DNA from: Siphonodentalium dalli
Lineage: Eukaryota; Mollusca; Scaphopoda; Gadilida; Siphonodentaliidae
DNA: 64,000 nt
Reading direction: 5' to 3'
Assembly: GCA_032622095.1 (NCBI GenBank)
Contig: CP136062.1
Span: 225,694,578-225,758,577 of the forward strand
Below the pieces are notes generated by a model. The model made no database searches and was not told the origin of the DNA. It worked only from the letters and a program-made list of their open reading frames with translations. Position numbers and translations under genes: made by a program. Of the stretch, positions 11,600 through 22,111 are shown piece after piece (position 1 is the stretch's first letter; every line of letters starts with the position of its first letter).

Positions 11600-12131
11600 A
11601 GTTGAAGTTGGTGATGTTCACCCATTAGATAACGAATTTACATCATACCAATCCAGGCACACATTCAAACTGCGTTTACATGCCGATTGCATTAAAAAAT
11701 ATGCTGCAACAATTAAATGCAACAATCAAAGATGTCCCGACTGTGTGGTAGCTCGTCAATAAGTGACTTCCGCTATATCGCAATCCACAACCTCACTCAA
11801 CACATTCCTACTCGACTTTCAATGAACATCCCACTGACAAGAAAGAGACAAACCATCGAGTAACCAATAATCGATTTATCTAGACGTATACCCTCCATGC
11901 ATATAATCCAGTTAAATGCAACCATTGTGAGATACATAATTATTTAGCCGTGCATTGTAAAATGAACCCTGACCGCCTATCGTAACATCTTTTCATCTTT
12001 AAGGGGGCGGCAGTAAGACAGTCTAGCCTGACTATGCCACCCCCTCGAATATACAATGTAATATTTGTCAAATGTATCATGTATTAATATGTGTATATTG
12101 AAATAAAATATCCTATCCTATCCTATCCTTA
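11600..12131 (+). mobile_element. Possible 3' end of a non-LTR retrotransposon
   Basis: A short frame near 11612-11763 ends in CNNQRCPDCVVARQ and a stop. About 350 bp of non-coding sequence follows, then AATAAAATATCC and a (TATCC)n tail at 12107-12131. A simple-repeat tail after an AATAAA-like signal is typical of LINE 3' ends. No reverse transcriptase is present. Confidence 0.35.
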
Positions 12132-12169
12132 GTCACTTCGATTATACAATTTATCTTCTGCAAATTAGG

Positions 12170-12335
12170 GCATATTGAACCTGAACAGAAGGGAAAAAAC
12201 AACTAAAAACAATGTTAATTTGAGACTAAAGATACTTCCCAGAGGATGAGGCTGGTGATACTTAAGCCCGCTGGGATATAGCGTAACTAAATTCACCCTC
12301 TGGGGACCTCATTCTGCAAATGATAGGCACCTTAT
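12170..12335. repeat. Half copy of nested palindromic MITE (family D)
   Basis: Contains GAGGATGAG...TTCACCCTCTGGGGACCTCA and ends ATTCTGCAAATGATAGGC. The left half is missing. Confidence 0.6.
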
Positions 12336-12481
12336 TCTCATGCCATCACCGCCGGTGCTGGCATAGCCCCACAGTAAATTGCTAATGTCAGACACACTAT
12401 ATCCAGGTTTGTACCATATATATATTTAATTTGACTGATGCATCTAGTGAGATCCATTATAATGCATAATATTCAACATAC

Positions 12482-12560
12482 TTGGCTGACAAAGTCACCC
12501 CCAAAAAAAAATCCTTATATGGCCCCCTAGTTCAACAGCAGTATATATAAGAACCATGTT
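12482..12560 (-). pseudogene. Cassette V15: eroded exon remnant
   Basis: Only the 3' half of a cassette is recognisable: the donor-side bases GTCAGCCAA|GTATGT are identical to V14, and a GCCATATAAGG block matches the HIRK codons. The FPETW codons are deleted and partly replaced by a T-run and G-run. The variable half and acceptor cannot be found. The right boundary is approximate. The intron block upstream (12600-12700) matches the block upstream of V2, so it was part of a cassette duplication. Confidence 0.6.
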
Positions 12561-12599
12561 TTTTTTTAAAGGCCCATTTAATTTTCACCAATTATTTGT

Positions 12600-12720
12600 T
12601 TTTATAGTGCCTTGTAGTGCCTTGATATAATAACAATCTATGACATAAAATATGATTAAAATACTATAATTCATCACCATTTGGAACGTCTGTGTCACAG
12701 AAGATTCCCATAAAGTAATA
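12600..12720. repeat. Duplicated intron block (also at 32262-32370)
   Basis: Phrase ATGACATAAAATATGATTAA followed by ACGTCTGTGTC is shared with the intron upstream of V2. Both lie just upstream (minus strand) of a cassette, so the block moved with cassette duplication. Confidence 0.65.
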
Positions 12721-12871
12721 GAAACATTTCACCAATTTCACTCTCAGAATGCAAAATAATTCAAACTAAGATATAGAGTTATTCCCCTTCCATTGAAAAT
12801 AATAAACTTTGAAGTACAGTCCAGAAGAAACTTAAGCATAGAAAAACATGTCAGTACCTCAACAAAAACAA

Positions 12872-13041
12872 CATGTTCACAGTTTATTACACACAGCATG
12901 TTCACAGTTTATTACACACAGCATGTTCACAGTTTATTACACACAGCATGTTCACAGTTTATTACACACAGCATGTTCACAGTTTATTACACACAGCATG
13001 TTCACAGTTTATTACACACAGCATGTTCACAGTTTATTACA
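12872..13041. repeat. 25-bp minisatellite (CATGTTCACAGTTTATTACA...)
   Basis: Seven nearly perfect copies of a 25-bp unit. The homologous intron at about 32527 carries the unit only once, so the expansion is specific to this copy. Confidence 0.9.
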
Positions 13042-13470
13042 CTGGATAAGTTGATAAAACAATGTTCTGGAGCTTCCTCTTTCAAAATGGTATCTAATAT
13101 GGCATATATTTTATATAATGTGATATGGAGGTTCATGGTATATAATATGGCATATATTTGATATAATGTGATCTGGGGGTAGACCTTTAAAACCATCGTT
13201 GACACCATTCATGTCTATTTCCTCTTCCACACCTGGTAGTGGTTTGCCTAACCTATATGATAAAGAACACAATTTGGCTCAGAAATTTTGCTAAAAATAT
13301 TTCTTTTGGCAAATGACATATATATACTAAATTTTCAAAAATTTGCATGACACTATGAAGACTTGGAATATGTACTATATTTAGTTTAATTGATTAATAT
13401 AGTAATTAAGATCGATATAAAGTGATTAGAAATTAGTTATCTGAAATTAGTTCAACGATATTCAACATAC

Positions 13471-13618
13471 TTGGCTGACAAAGCCGCCCAGATCCAAGTT
13501 TCTGGGAAAAATTTCCTTATATGGCTTACTGGTCCAGTGGAGGAGACCACATTTTTGTTCATATCATCATTGCCGCCACCCATGTCCATGTTCATTTCCA
13601 ACTCTGGTCGCGGTCTAC
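13471..13618 (-). CDS. Cassette exon V14 of the A2M/TEP array
   Basis: Exon of 148 nt with acceptor TTTAATAG|GT and donor AA|GTATGT. Its 48 codons start RPRPELEMNMDMGGGND and end VSHIRKFFPETWIWAALSA. The variable half is Met/Gly/Asn-rich with an Arg-Pro-Arg cluster at the very start, a plausible target for trypsin-like proteases (inference). It is the intact member of the V12-V15 subgroup. No other ORF context exists, because the exon is bounded by intron on both sides. Confidence 0.87.
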
Positions 13619-13734
13619 CTATTAAACATAGTCGATAAAATAATTTTTATTTGGCAAAACTGATATTCAGCTTGGACGTTTTATATTTAAATTTACATGA
13701 TACTGAGAAGACTTGGAATAATTAGCATTTTAAA

Positions 13735-13952
13735 CCCTTTCATGATGGGAGCTGCGCTGGTGCAGCATTAAAGATCCTGTGCCAGTGCATTAATATTTTC
13801 ATATATATGGGAGCATTAGAGAAAGCACAGGCTTACAAGGTCAAAATAAATATTGTTAGGCCAATATATTCTCTTTTAAATGCGAGACTCCCTTTGGGAG
13901 ACACATATATAATAGAATGCACTGGGACAGGATCTTTAATGCTACAGCAGGG
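13735..13952. mobile_element. TTAA MITE family A, internally deleted
   Basis: CCCTTTCATGATGGGAGCTG start and GCTACAGCAGGG end, with TTAA on both sides. The middle hairpins are degraded. Confidence 0.65.
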
Positions 13953-14033
13953 TTAAGTTCAAGTAAGATATATATAGCAAATAGCCATGAGTTAAATTAT
14001 CTGAAGTTATAGTCTGCATGACGTTCAACCTAC

Positions 14034-14178
14034 TTGGCTGACAATTCCGCCCAGATCCAAATTTCTGCGAAAAATTTCTTATATGACTTACTGATGCAAC
14101 AGGAGAAAAGACCATAGTTTTGATTACAAAATAATCAGAAACATTTTTTCTCCATTTGGCCTCCAAAGTCCAGTATGG
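14034..14178 (-). pseudogene. Cassette V13: decayed exon with frameshift and lost acceptor
   Basis: Clearly homologous to V14: VSHIR is followed by nucleotides matching the KFFPETWIWA segment. However, one base is missing just after the HIR codons, so the FPETW part is out of frame. At the expected acceptor V14 reads TTTAATAG but this copy reads TTTAATAA, so the AG is gone. In the expected phase a stop also appears after about a dozen codons. The donor AA|GTAGGT is kept. It is an old, inactive duplicate between two intact cassettes. Confidence 0.8.
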
Positions 14179-14440
14179 TTATTAAACCTAGTTGATAAAG
14201 AACACGTTTGGCTCAGAAACATGCAGGGCTCATGTCGCCATTTGCCAAATGCAGAAAAATTATTTTCATTTAAAAAAAAAAAAAACATACATATTTTTAA
14301 TTTCATAAATTCTTATTACACTGTGAGAAGACTTGGAATATGTATTAAATTATTTTAATTAATGAATATAGTAATTAACATCAATATACAGTGATTAGCA
14401 ATGAGTTATCTGAAATTAATTCGCATGACATTTAACCTAC

Positions 14441-14609
14441 TTGGCTAACAATGCCGCCCAGATCCAAGTTTCTGGGAAATATTTCCTAATATGGCTAACT
14501 GGTGCAACAGCAGAAGATTCCACAATGATATCTTTGAATAGACCATTCAATAAAACATCGTCGACAACGTGTATCTTGGGAACTTGAGGTCTCTCCAAAA
14601 TAATGTTGC
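14441..14609 (-). CDS. Cassette exon V12 of the A2M/TEP array
   Basis: Exon of 169 nt with acceptor TTCTGTAG|GC and donor AA|GTAGGT. Its 55 codons start NIILERPQVPKIHVVDD and end VSHIRKYFPETWIWAALLA. The variable half is unlike the other cassettes (hydrophobic, with PQVPK), while the C-terminal end WAAL groups it with V14. It is the working neighbour of the degenerate V13. Intact frame and canonical sites. Confidence 0.86.
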
Positions 14610-15105
14610 CTACAGAACACAGAGTTGATTGGAGCGATAAGGAATGCCGAAAATTGATATATTTAAGTAATACCAGAGGTCAACCCGATTAGCCATTTGA
14701 AGATTGGGATCAATTTGATCAAAATGTTGGCTGTAGGGCATGCTGAAGTATTTAGTCATGCAAAGAGAAAAATCCAAGATGGCTGCCGACAGCAATATTT
14801 TTGATCGAAAATCATTCAAATTCGATAGCTCACATCTAGAGGTGATTCTAAACATGCCTGTAAATTTTCAAAACATTTCTCTGATGAATTCAGGCTGCAG
14901 GGTGTGCCGATAGATTCAAAATTTGAATTCCAAGATCGCTGCTGGTGGCCATCTAAACCGAAGATCCATAAGATTGAATACAACATCATCATCAAATGTT
15001 ATCGCGAATTCTCTCCAAAATATGTATACCTTATAAAGAGCATAGGGATGCTTTCGTTTCAGAGGCAAGATCTAATATTTACATTGCCAGTTATTGCGTA
15101 TATAT

Positions 15106-15362
15106 ACAGTACATCTAAACATACAGTACATCTAAACATACAGTACATCTAAACATACAGTACATCTAAACATAAAGTACATCTAAACATACAGTACATC
15201 TAAACATAAAGTACATCTAAACATACAGTATATACATCTAAACATACAGTACATCTAAACATACAGTACATCTAAACATACAGTACATCTAAACATAAAG
15301 TACATCTAAACATAAAGTACATCTAAACATACAGTACATCTAAACATACAGTACATCTAAAC
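15106..15362. repeat. 17-bp minisatellite (ACAGTACATCTAAACAT)
   Basis: About 15 copies, some with AAAGTAC instead of CAGTAC, and one unit with a 4-bp insertion near 15228. Confidence 0.9.
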
Positions 15363-15370
15363 AGTGTAGT

Positions 15371-15811
15371 CCAGGCCGGAGAATAAGGTCATTTGCAGAA
15401 TGAGGTCCCCAGAGGATGAATTTAGTGATGCTATCCTGCATAGTGGGTCAGCATCATCAAATTCACCCTCTGGGGACCTCATTCTGCTTAGGCCTCATAT
15501 TCTGTGATGTATCTATAGTCTCAAATTAACATTGTTTTTAGTTACTTTTTCAATTCTGTTCAATTTCTATATCCCCTGATTTGCAGAAGATAAAATGCAT
15601 AAATGAGGTGATTAATGGGTGAACATAACCAACTTCAACAAAGGAACTTCAATCTGATCCTAGGTGTCCCATAGCAGTTGAGGCCTAAGCAGAATGAGGT
15701 CCTCAGAGGGTAAATTTAGTCATGCTAGCCCGCTGTGCAGGATAGCATCCCTAAATTCACCCTCTGGGGACCTCATTCTGCAAATGACAGGCACCTTATT
15801 CTCAGGCCTGT
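15371..15811. repeat. Nested palindromic MITE (family D), complete copy
   Basis: Outer ends CAGGCCGGAGAATAAGGT / ACCTTATTCTCAGGCCTG enclose two copies of the GAGGTCCCCAGAGG palindrome. Confidence 0.75.
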
Positions 15812-15972
15812 TGCTAACCTAGCTGCTGCAACTAATATACATTATAAGATAGGCATCCCATGCTAACCGAGCTACACAAACTAATATACACCATTAGATA
15901 GGCATCCCATGCTAAGCGAGCTGTAAGCCATTTAGAGTTAGTGACCTTTCACCAGTGCGACACTTGACCTAC

Positions 15973-16114
15973 TTAGCTGACATCGACTCCCAGATCCAAG
16001 TCTCCGGAAAAAATTTCCTTACATGGCTTACTGGAGTTACAGCAGCAGGCAGGTCAATGCCGCCAGCTTTAAACCGGATAATTCCAAACTCATTGTCTGC
16101 TACTGGCCTAAATC
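15973..16114 (-). CDS. Cassette exon V11 of the A2M/TEP array
   Basis: Exon of 142 nt with acceptor TATAATAG|GA and donor AA|GTAGGT. Its 46 codons start FRPVADNEFGIIRFKAGG and end VSHVRKFFPETWIWESMSA. It has Phe in RKFF, as in V14, and its FRPV start recalls the FIRPVF start of V17/V18, so it looks like a bridge between the two subgroups. A TTAA MITE begins about 33 bp upstream of the acceptor, where the branch point would normally lie. Intact. Confidence 0.87.
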
Positions 16115-16147
16115 CTATTATATATAGAAAGATCATATAATAGTTAA

Positions 16148-16376
16148 CACTTTCATGATGTGATCTGCACTGGTGCAGCATTCAATATCCTGTGCCAGTA
16201 CATTCTCTTATATATGCAAGTTTCCTTTAGGAAATATAAAAGAATGCACTGGCTTACAAGGTCAAGGAAAATATTGTTAGGCCAATGTATTTCTTATAGA
16301 TGCAATGCATATATGTAAGAGATTGCCTTGGAATTGGGTTTTCACAAAATGTCAGGAAACTCCAGTCATGGACGGG
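16148..16376. mobile_element. TTAA MITE family A near the V11 acceptor
   Basis: ACTTTCATGATGTGATCTGC to CCAGTCATGGACGGG between TTAA at 16144-16147 and 16377-16380. A 32-bp piece of its right end is repeated once more up to about 16412. Confidence 0.7.
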
Positions 16377-16790
16377 TTAATAAGGGAGGTAACTCCAGCC
16401 ATGGACGGGTTAACTATGAAACCAAAGAATAGCATTTAACCCTTCCACTAACACTCATTTATGAGTACCTTATTCGTATTTAAATTCGCGCAGTACTATT
16501 TTTCAAGCACTGATGGATGCGCGAATTTTTTAAACTGAGAGAGAAAAATGCGACTCAAAGAGCTTAGTCGAACAAAGTCAACAAACAGGAAAAATAAAGG
16601 TGTTTGTGTATCAATCGATCCTCAGCCTGACAAAGTGTTTTCTTATCGCGTATAACTAAGAAGAATGCATCCAATCGAAATGAACATGGTGTGACGTAAT
16701 TCAGGGAAAGCCCACGCACCTTTACGAGAAATGGCATTCCGCACATTTTGATATCATGCAAGACAGCTTCTTTATCAATTTCTAACCATC

Positions 16791-17079
16791 TAACACCATA
16801 TACTCATCGAACAGCATACACTCATGGAACACTATACACTCATGGAACACTATGCACTCATGGAGCACCATACACTCATGGAGCACCATACACTCATGGA
16901 ACACTATACACTCATGGAGCACTATACACTCATGGAACACTATATACACTCATGGAGCACCATACACTCATGGAATACTATACACTCATGAAGCACCATA
17001 CACTCATGGAACACTATATACACTCATGGAGCACCATAAACTCATGGAGCACCATACACTCATGGAACACCATACACTG
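16791..17079. repeat. 18-bp minisatellite (CATACACTCATGGAGCAC)
   Basis: About 15 imperfect copies alternating GGAGCACCATA and GGAACACTATA, with occasional TATA insertions that change the unit to 20 bp. Frames reading THGTLYTHG or HSWSTIHSW are repeat translations. Confidence 0.9.
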
Positions 17080-17169
17080 TTTAAAACGTGAAACGCTATT
17101 TTTCAAGGCAGTAATGTTCAAGTTCCCGCAAAGAATGATGGCTGTATGTACGCTCAACTGGTTCTAAAG

Positions 17170-17920
17170 TCAGGACGTATATTAGCCAAGCTCAACGTCG
17201 CATCAGAACTATAAGGTCGTAACTCACATTTTCAACTTTCCGAGAAAATGAAGGTTGAAGATTTCAGATAACATTTCTCATAATGTTGACAAAGCATGAC
17301 GTATTGTTGTATTTATCCCAATGAAAACTGGCATTAGCTGTCCATTGAACCACATATTTTTTCTGTTTACTCCCTCGTTTTCTTTTAAAAAGCAATAACT
17401 TGTTTGGAGATACGACCTTTTGCGTACGCCAACGACGATTGGTTTCCGTGCTAAAATGAAGTTGGGCTAATAAATACAGATTCAGCTAAATATGGTGGCA
17501 ATCGCATGTGTCTATGAACTAAAAACTAAAAAGTGCCTATTCTACATTATGAATATTCACTCATGTGCATCATCATATAGAAATTTGTGGAACAATCACA
17601 AAATTTAAATCACCAAATGATCACGTGACTAACATGGAGATACGACCATATAGCACAAATTTGAGAACTTACAAACACAAAACAGAAGTCATGTGGACAA
17701 CCTGAAGCATCCGATTGGCTGCTGTTGGACATACGACCTAATAGCACAAATAATTGTGAAGATCGCTGGGGATACGACATTTGTGTCACTGGTTTGTGAG
17801 AATATTTGCCATCCAATGCAAAAACAGTTTGGCCCACGATTCGAATGATATCAAATACTCATTTCCCGCCAAAATGGAGTTACGATCTTATAGTTCTGAT
17901 GCGATGTGGTCTAAACTCAG
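17170..17920. repeat. Foldback-like sequence with short inverted arms
   Basis: CATCAGAACTATAAGGTCGT near 17207-17226 pairs with ACGATCTTATAGTTCTGATG near 17882. The interior has several dispersed GATACGACC motifs. No coding sequence seen. Confidence 0.5.
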
Positions 17921-18398
17921 GACGTTTAACAGTCAAGAGTTTCATTATCGCTCAACTGGTCTGAACTCAGGACGTATGTTAAACAGCCAAGTTTCATTAT
18001 CGCTCAACTGGTCTGAACTCAGGACGTATATCAGCCAAGAGTATCATTATCGCTCAACTGGTCTGAACTCAGGACGTATATCAGCCAAGAGTTTCATTAT
18101 CGCTCAACTGGTCTGAACTCAGGACGTATATTAACAGCCAAGTTTCATTATCGCTGAACTGGTCTGAACTCAGAACGTATGTTAAACAGCCAAGTTTCAT
18201 TATCGCTCAACTGGTCTGAACTCAGGACGTATATCAGCCAAGAGTTTCGTTATCGCTCAACTGGTCTGAACTCAGGACGTATATTAACAGCCAAGTTTCA
18301 TTATCGCTCAACTGGTCTGAACTCAGGACGAATATTAAACAGCCAAGTTTCATTATCGCTCAACTGGTCTGAACTCAGGACGTTTAACAGTCAAGAGT
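17909..18398. repeat. 51-57-bp minisatellite (TCATTATCGCTCAACTGGTC...)
   Basis: About nine copies around ATCGCTCAACTGGTCTGAAC, with linkers alternating between ATATCAGCCAAGAG and ATTAACAGCCAAG forms. A diverged unit precedes it near 17152. Confidence 0.88.
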
Positions 18399-18512
18399 TC
18401 ATTATGCATGAACCTGATAAAGTGTTCCCCTGTCAGTCATTGGGGAGGGGAGTGGAGGGGAGTGGTCAAAGTCCTAGCTACTACGAACAGTGACAACATT
18501 TTAATATTTTAA

Positions 18513-18767
18513 CCCTTCCATGAGTGGAGCTTCCTGAATTTTGCAAAAACCCTGTGCCAATGCATTCTCTTATATATGCAAGTGTCCCATAGGGAGCCTC
18601 GCATATATGAGAATACATTGGCCTAACAGTAATTACCTCAATCTTGTAAGCCAGTATATTCTCTTATATAAATGCGAGACTCCCTATGGGATACACCAAA
18701 TATATAAGAGAATGCACTGGTATAGGATATATAATGCTGCACCGATACAGCTCCCATCATGAAAGGG
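18513..18767. mobile_element. TTAA MITE family A, full copy
   Basis: CCCTTCCATGAGTGGAGC to CCCATCATGAAAGGG between TTAA at 18509-18512 and 18768-18771. Two hairpin cores. Confidence 0.78.
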
Positions 18768-18771
18768 TTAA

Positions 18772-18985
18772 ACTATCAACTGAATAAGTAACTTTTCCAG
18801 GAAATATTTTTCTGATATTTTCAGCCGTTTAAAAAAAAAAAAATATCATATTTTATCAAATGAGGTAGTTCTCTCTATAATTCACCAAAACAGATCATAT
18901 CAATTTGCCTACAAAATATTGATATATTAATTAGAAGGCTTGGAATATTTTCAGCAACATATCTTATTGCATTAAATGACTGTAA
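18772..18985 (+). repeat. Dispersed repeat family H
   Basis: Starts ACTATCAACTGAATAA immediately after a MITE TTAA. The same junction occurs at 25335-25354. Confidence 0.65.
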
Positions 18986-18998
18986 CAACTATATAGTA

Positions 18999-19085
18999 CA
19001 ATGGGAGCTAGACTCACATATATAAGAGTATGCACTGGCACAGGATCTGTAATGCTGCACCAGATCACCTCCAGTCAAGAAAGAG
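18999..19085. mobile_element. TTAA MITE family A, right half
   Basis: GGGAGCTAGACTCACATATA to the AAGAG end before TTAA at 19086-19089. It lies about 50 bp from the V10 donor. Confidence 0.65.
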
Positions 19086-19138
19086 TTAAAGATAAATTAT
19101 TTAAAAGCTCTACGGGTTTTAAATGACCTTTGACCTAC

Positions 19139-19295
19139 TTAGATGTCAAACCATCCCATATCCATGTTTCAGGAAAGTATTTCCGAACATGAGTTACAGG
19201 TGCAGTCGCACCGTTATCACCAGATACGCTGTTCGATTCCGCAGGGGGAGGTCCCTCGGCACCATCTTCCATCACCATATCCCGCCAATTAAAAT
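19139..19295 (-). CDS. Cassette exon V10 of the A2M/TEP array
   Basis: Exon of 157 nt with acceptor TCTCCCAG|AT and donor AA|GTAGGT. Its 51 codons start FNWRDMVMEDGAEGPPP and end VTHVRKYFPETWIWDGLTS. It has an acidic, Pro-rich variable half and the common FPETW end of the V5-V10 subgroup. The downstream intron begins with the AGGTCA-A-AGGTCA repeat, and half a TTAA MITE ends about 50 bp from the donor. Intact. Confidence 0.87.
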
Positions 19296-19407
19296 CTGGG
19301 AGAAATGAACATTATATATGATGTTGCTTGTGTAAAACACTGATATTACATATATTTGACAATTTTTTCTTTTCTCCAGAAAGCAAGCACACCTTCCGTG
19401 AAATACA

Positions 19408-19885
19408 AGTCGATGAGTCAATGATCGACTCGGGATGTCACTATGACGCTGTCACACTGAGTGTATGTTTATACAGACTGTTAGTATACCTGTATATTCA
19501 CGAGATTATGATTGACTCAGTATGTCACTGGGACGCCGAGTGTATGTTTATACAGACTGTTAGTATACCTGTATATCAACGAGATTATGATTGACTCAGT
19601 ATGTCACTATGACGCTGAGTGTATGTTTATACACAGACTGTTAGTATACCTGTATATCAACGAGATTATGACTGACTCAGTATGTCACTATGACATTGAG
19701 TGTACGTATACACAGACTGTAAAGTATACCTGTATATTGACAAGATTATGATTGACTCGATCAGTATGTAACTATGACACTGAGTGTATGTATACACAGA
19801 CTGTAAAGTATACCTGTATATATGAGAGATTATGATTGACTCAGTATATCCGTATGATATTGAGTGTATATCTACCTGTATAATT
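19408..19885. repeat. ~80-bp minisatellite (GAGATTATGATTGACTCAGT...)
   Basis: Five to six copies beginning near 19415, 19502, 19582, 19663, 19742 and 19825, progressively diverging toward the right end. Confidence 0.88.
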
Positions 19886-19969
19886 ATGCACCATTTATAT
19901 TGTTACCAGTTTCACGAGGTCAACTCGATCTTTATCTTCCTACTGAATACAATACTACAAACTCTTTAT

Positions 19970-20130
19970 ACTTAATGTAACTCATAGTGTGTGTAGAAGG
20001 TCCTTATTGTAACTCATAGTGTGTGCAGAAGGTCCTTAATGTAACTCATAGTGTGTGCAGAAGGTCCTTTACCCGAGAAGGCTTAATGTAACTCATAGTG
20101 TGTGTAGAATGTCTTTTACCCGAGAAGGCT
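19970..20130. repeat. ~36-bp minisatellite (TTAATGTAACTCATAGTGTG...)
   Basis: Four copies of TGTAACTCATAGTGTGTGYAGAAGGTCCT. The last two have an extra TTTACCCGAGAAGGC. Confidence 0.88.
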
Positions 20131-20447
20131 TTCTACAATGAAGGCTATGTTTCCAATGACTGAATGTGTAACATAAAGAGATTGAGACAAACTGACTAAC
20201 TTTCAGTTGTGATCAAGTTAACATAAAAAGAATTAAGACATTCAGCCATGTCAAAGTACTGTGACTTATTTAAAGGTGAACAATAAAAACTGTGACTAAT
20301 TAATAGGTGAACATTAAAATGGTTGTGTAGCTATGTGGCCTACAGGAAAAAATAAAGTGTGGTTAAAGATGAAATTAGGTAAACGATATATAGGTTACAA
20401 GGATATGATATTTACAAATAAATGCTAAATGACCTATATTGACCTAC

Positions 20448-20598
20448 TTAGCAGTCAAACCATCCCATATCCATGTTTCAGGAAAATATTTCCGAATATG
20501 AGTTATAGGTGGAGTCGGATCATTACCCCCAGATACAGTGTTTGAAGCCAGGGGGCCGTGTGCACCATCTTGGACTGCTTTCTCCAGCCAAACTTGAT
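20448..20598 (-). CDS. Cassette exon V9 of the A2M/TEP array
   Basis: Exon of 151 nt with acceptor TTATCACAG|AT and donor AA|GTAGGT. Its 49 codons start QVWLEKAVQDGAHGPLASN and end ITHIRKYFPETWIWDGLTA. It is close to V6 but has AVQDGAHG where V6 has AEVLRDGG, so the variable half has changed faster than the FPETW half. A 21-bp minisatellite and a short palindrome lie in its upstream intron, separating it from the conserved intron block, which resumes near 20958. Confidence 0.87.
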
Positions 20599-20660
20599 CT
20601 GTGATAAATTAACATTATATTACACGCTAGTTCCTAGAATTACAGCGTTTACAAAACAAG

Positions 20661-20745
20661 CCTTGTATGTACCTGAACAAGCCTTGTATGTGCCTGAACA
20701 AGCCTTGTATGTGCCTGAACAAGCCTTGTATGTGCCCGAATATAC
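20661..20745. repeat. 21-bp minisatellite (AAGCCTTGTATGTGCCTGAAC)
   Basis: Four tandem copies. The 21-bp length gives an open frame (EQALYVP) that has no other support. Confidence 0.88.
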
Positions 20746-20811
20746 CTTCTATGTCTGTTTTCTTTTAATTTATGGATTCTAAGATGGGTGGCGTGTAATA
20801 AACACACAACG

Positions 20812-20949
20812 ACACACATGTTAATGGGTTTGTCGATACAGCACTAATTGTGCCATTACAGAAGGCTAGAACACTAGGCTATATGCCACTCGTTCTATTC
20901 TTCCACGCTAGCACTTGTGCCATATCGACAAACCCATTAACACCTGTGT
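20812..20949. repeat. Short palindromic element in the V9 upstream intron
   Basis: Arms of about 33 bp (TTAATGGGTTTGTCGATA and its complement) around about 70 bp. No clear target duplication. Confidence 0.7.
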
Positions 20950-21330
20950 CTGTGCAAAAATGGCTTCACTTGTGTATAACACCGATATAATGTGATAGAT
21001 GTTTTTTTTCTCTAGAAGGTACATGTAGAAGTGTATATGTAGTCGGCATCGAGATTAAAGGACTCACAGTACAGTGCAGATCAAAATAAAGCACAGAACA
21101 CGTCGGTATATCGACAAAAACAACGCCCACAGCTTATGAGACCGGATACGTTGAAAATACAATGTTTTGGAGCTTCCTCTTTCAAATGGTATAATATATG
21201 TTGTATATAATGTGATCTGGGGATTCGAGCATTAAGAGGGCATTTAAAGCCAAAATTAGTTAAAAGCGATTAGGGGTTACAAGGTTGATTATAAATAAAT
21301 GTTATTATAATATGACCTAAATTGACCTAC

Positions 21331-21466
21331 TTAGTTGTCAAACCATTCCATATCCATGTTTCAGGAAAATATTTGCGAATGTGGGTTACAGGTGCATTAG
21401 TGCCACTTCCACTATTCGAGTCAACAGGGGCTCCAACTTGGACTCGATCTTTCTCCAAAACTATAC
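21331..21466 (-). CDS. Cassette exon V8 of the A2M/TEP array
   Basis: Exon of 136 nt with acceptor TTTATCACAG|GT and donor AA|GTAGGT. Its 44 codons start IVLEKDRVQVGAPVDSN and end VTHIRKYFPETWIWNGLTT. It is a shortened relative of the V5-V10 subgroup that lost part of the Gly/Asn-rich middle in multiples of three. The split codon at its start is xGT rather than xAT. Intact. A mariner-like palindromic MITE (21556-21768) is inserted in the conserved upstream intron block. Confidence 0.86.
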
Positions 21467-21555
21467 CTGTGATAAATTAACATTATATGGTTTCACTTGT
21501 GTATAACACCCATATAATGTGACAGATGGTTTTGTGTCCAGAACTTGGACATGTA

Positions 21556-21768
21556 CAGTAATGCTCTAATTAATTGACCTCTTAACCACAGCAGAATTAT
21601 GGGTAATTTTTCAGGACTTAGTCGGAAATATGGCTTGTTGCCATTCATCGGAAAGCTCTCGCCGACAGCTTTCCGATGAATGGCAACAAGCCATATTTCC
21701 GACTAAATCCTGAAAAGTTACCCATAATTCTGCTGTGGTTAAGAAGTCGATTACTTAGAGCATTACTG
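21556..21768. mobile_element. Mariner-like palindromic MITE (family C), full copy
   Basis: An almost perfect palindrome of 213 bp. The ends CAGTAATGCTCTAA / TTAGAGCATTACTG lie between TA dinucleotides, with arms of about 105 bp. Shorter or half copies are at 2661, 29056, 31209 and 40069. TA target and terminal CAGT fit Tc1/mariner. Confidence 0.8.
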
Positions 21769-21960
21769 TAAGTAGTCGGTATAGAAGCAGTTGGAAACTC
21801 AGAAAAATAATGATAACTTGCTCAGAATGACAAAATCCCAATTGTGTGATCACAGTTAATATTATATCAGGAAACAGTGGAATCTGGTTGAAGACTAAGA
21901 AAATAAAAAGCTCCACATGACATCAACAGTGACATGAATTTTAAATGACCTTTGACCTAC

Positions 21961-22111
21961 TTAGCTCTCAAACCATCCCACAACCATGTTTCAGGAAAAT
22001 ATTTCCGAACATGATTAAAAGGTAGAGTCAGATCATTACCCCCGGCAGTGTTTGAAGCCAGACCGGGGCCACCATCTCTGAGTACTCCTACTTCCTCCAG
22101 CCAAACATGAT
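21961..22111 (-). pseudogene. Cassette V7: open frame but destroyed splice acceptor
   Basis: This 151-nt copy has an intact reading frame in the shared phase (start HVWLEEVGVLRDGGPG, end NHVRKYFPETWLWDGLRA) and a normal donor AA|GTAGGT. At the acceptor the sister cassettes read CACAG|AT, but this one reads CACAC|AT, so the essential AG is lost. No AG lies in the next 30 bases upstream. It also has PFNHV where sisters have PPITHV. It is most likely a freshly silenced cassette. A sequencing error or an allele-specific change cannot be excluded from one sequence. Confidence 0.75.

Noticed and set aside
12793-13161. 122-codon ORF reading HSLLHTACSQFITHSMFTVY
   Set aside because: A 25-bp minisatellite cycling through frames.
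16748-17167. 139-codon ORF reading THGTLYTHG repeats
   Set aside because: Translation of an 18-bp minisatellite.
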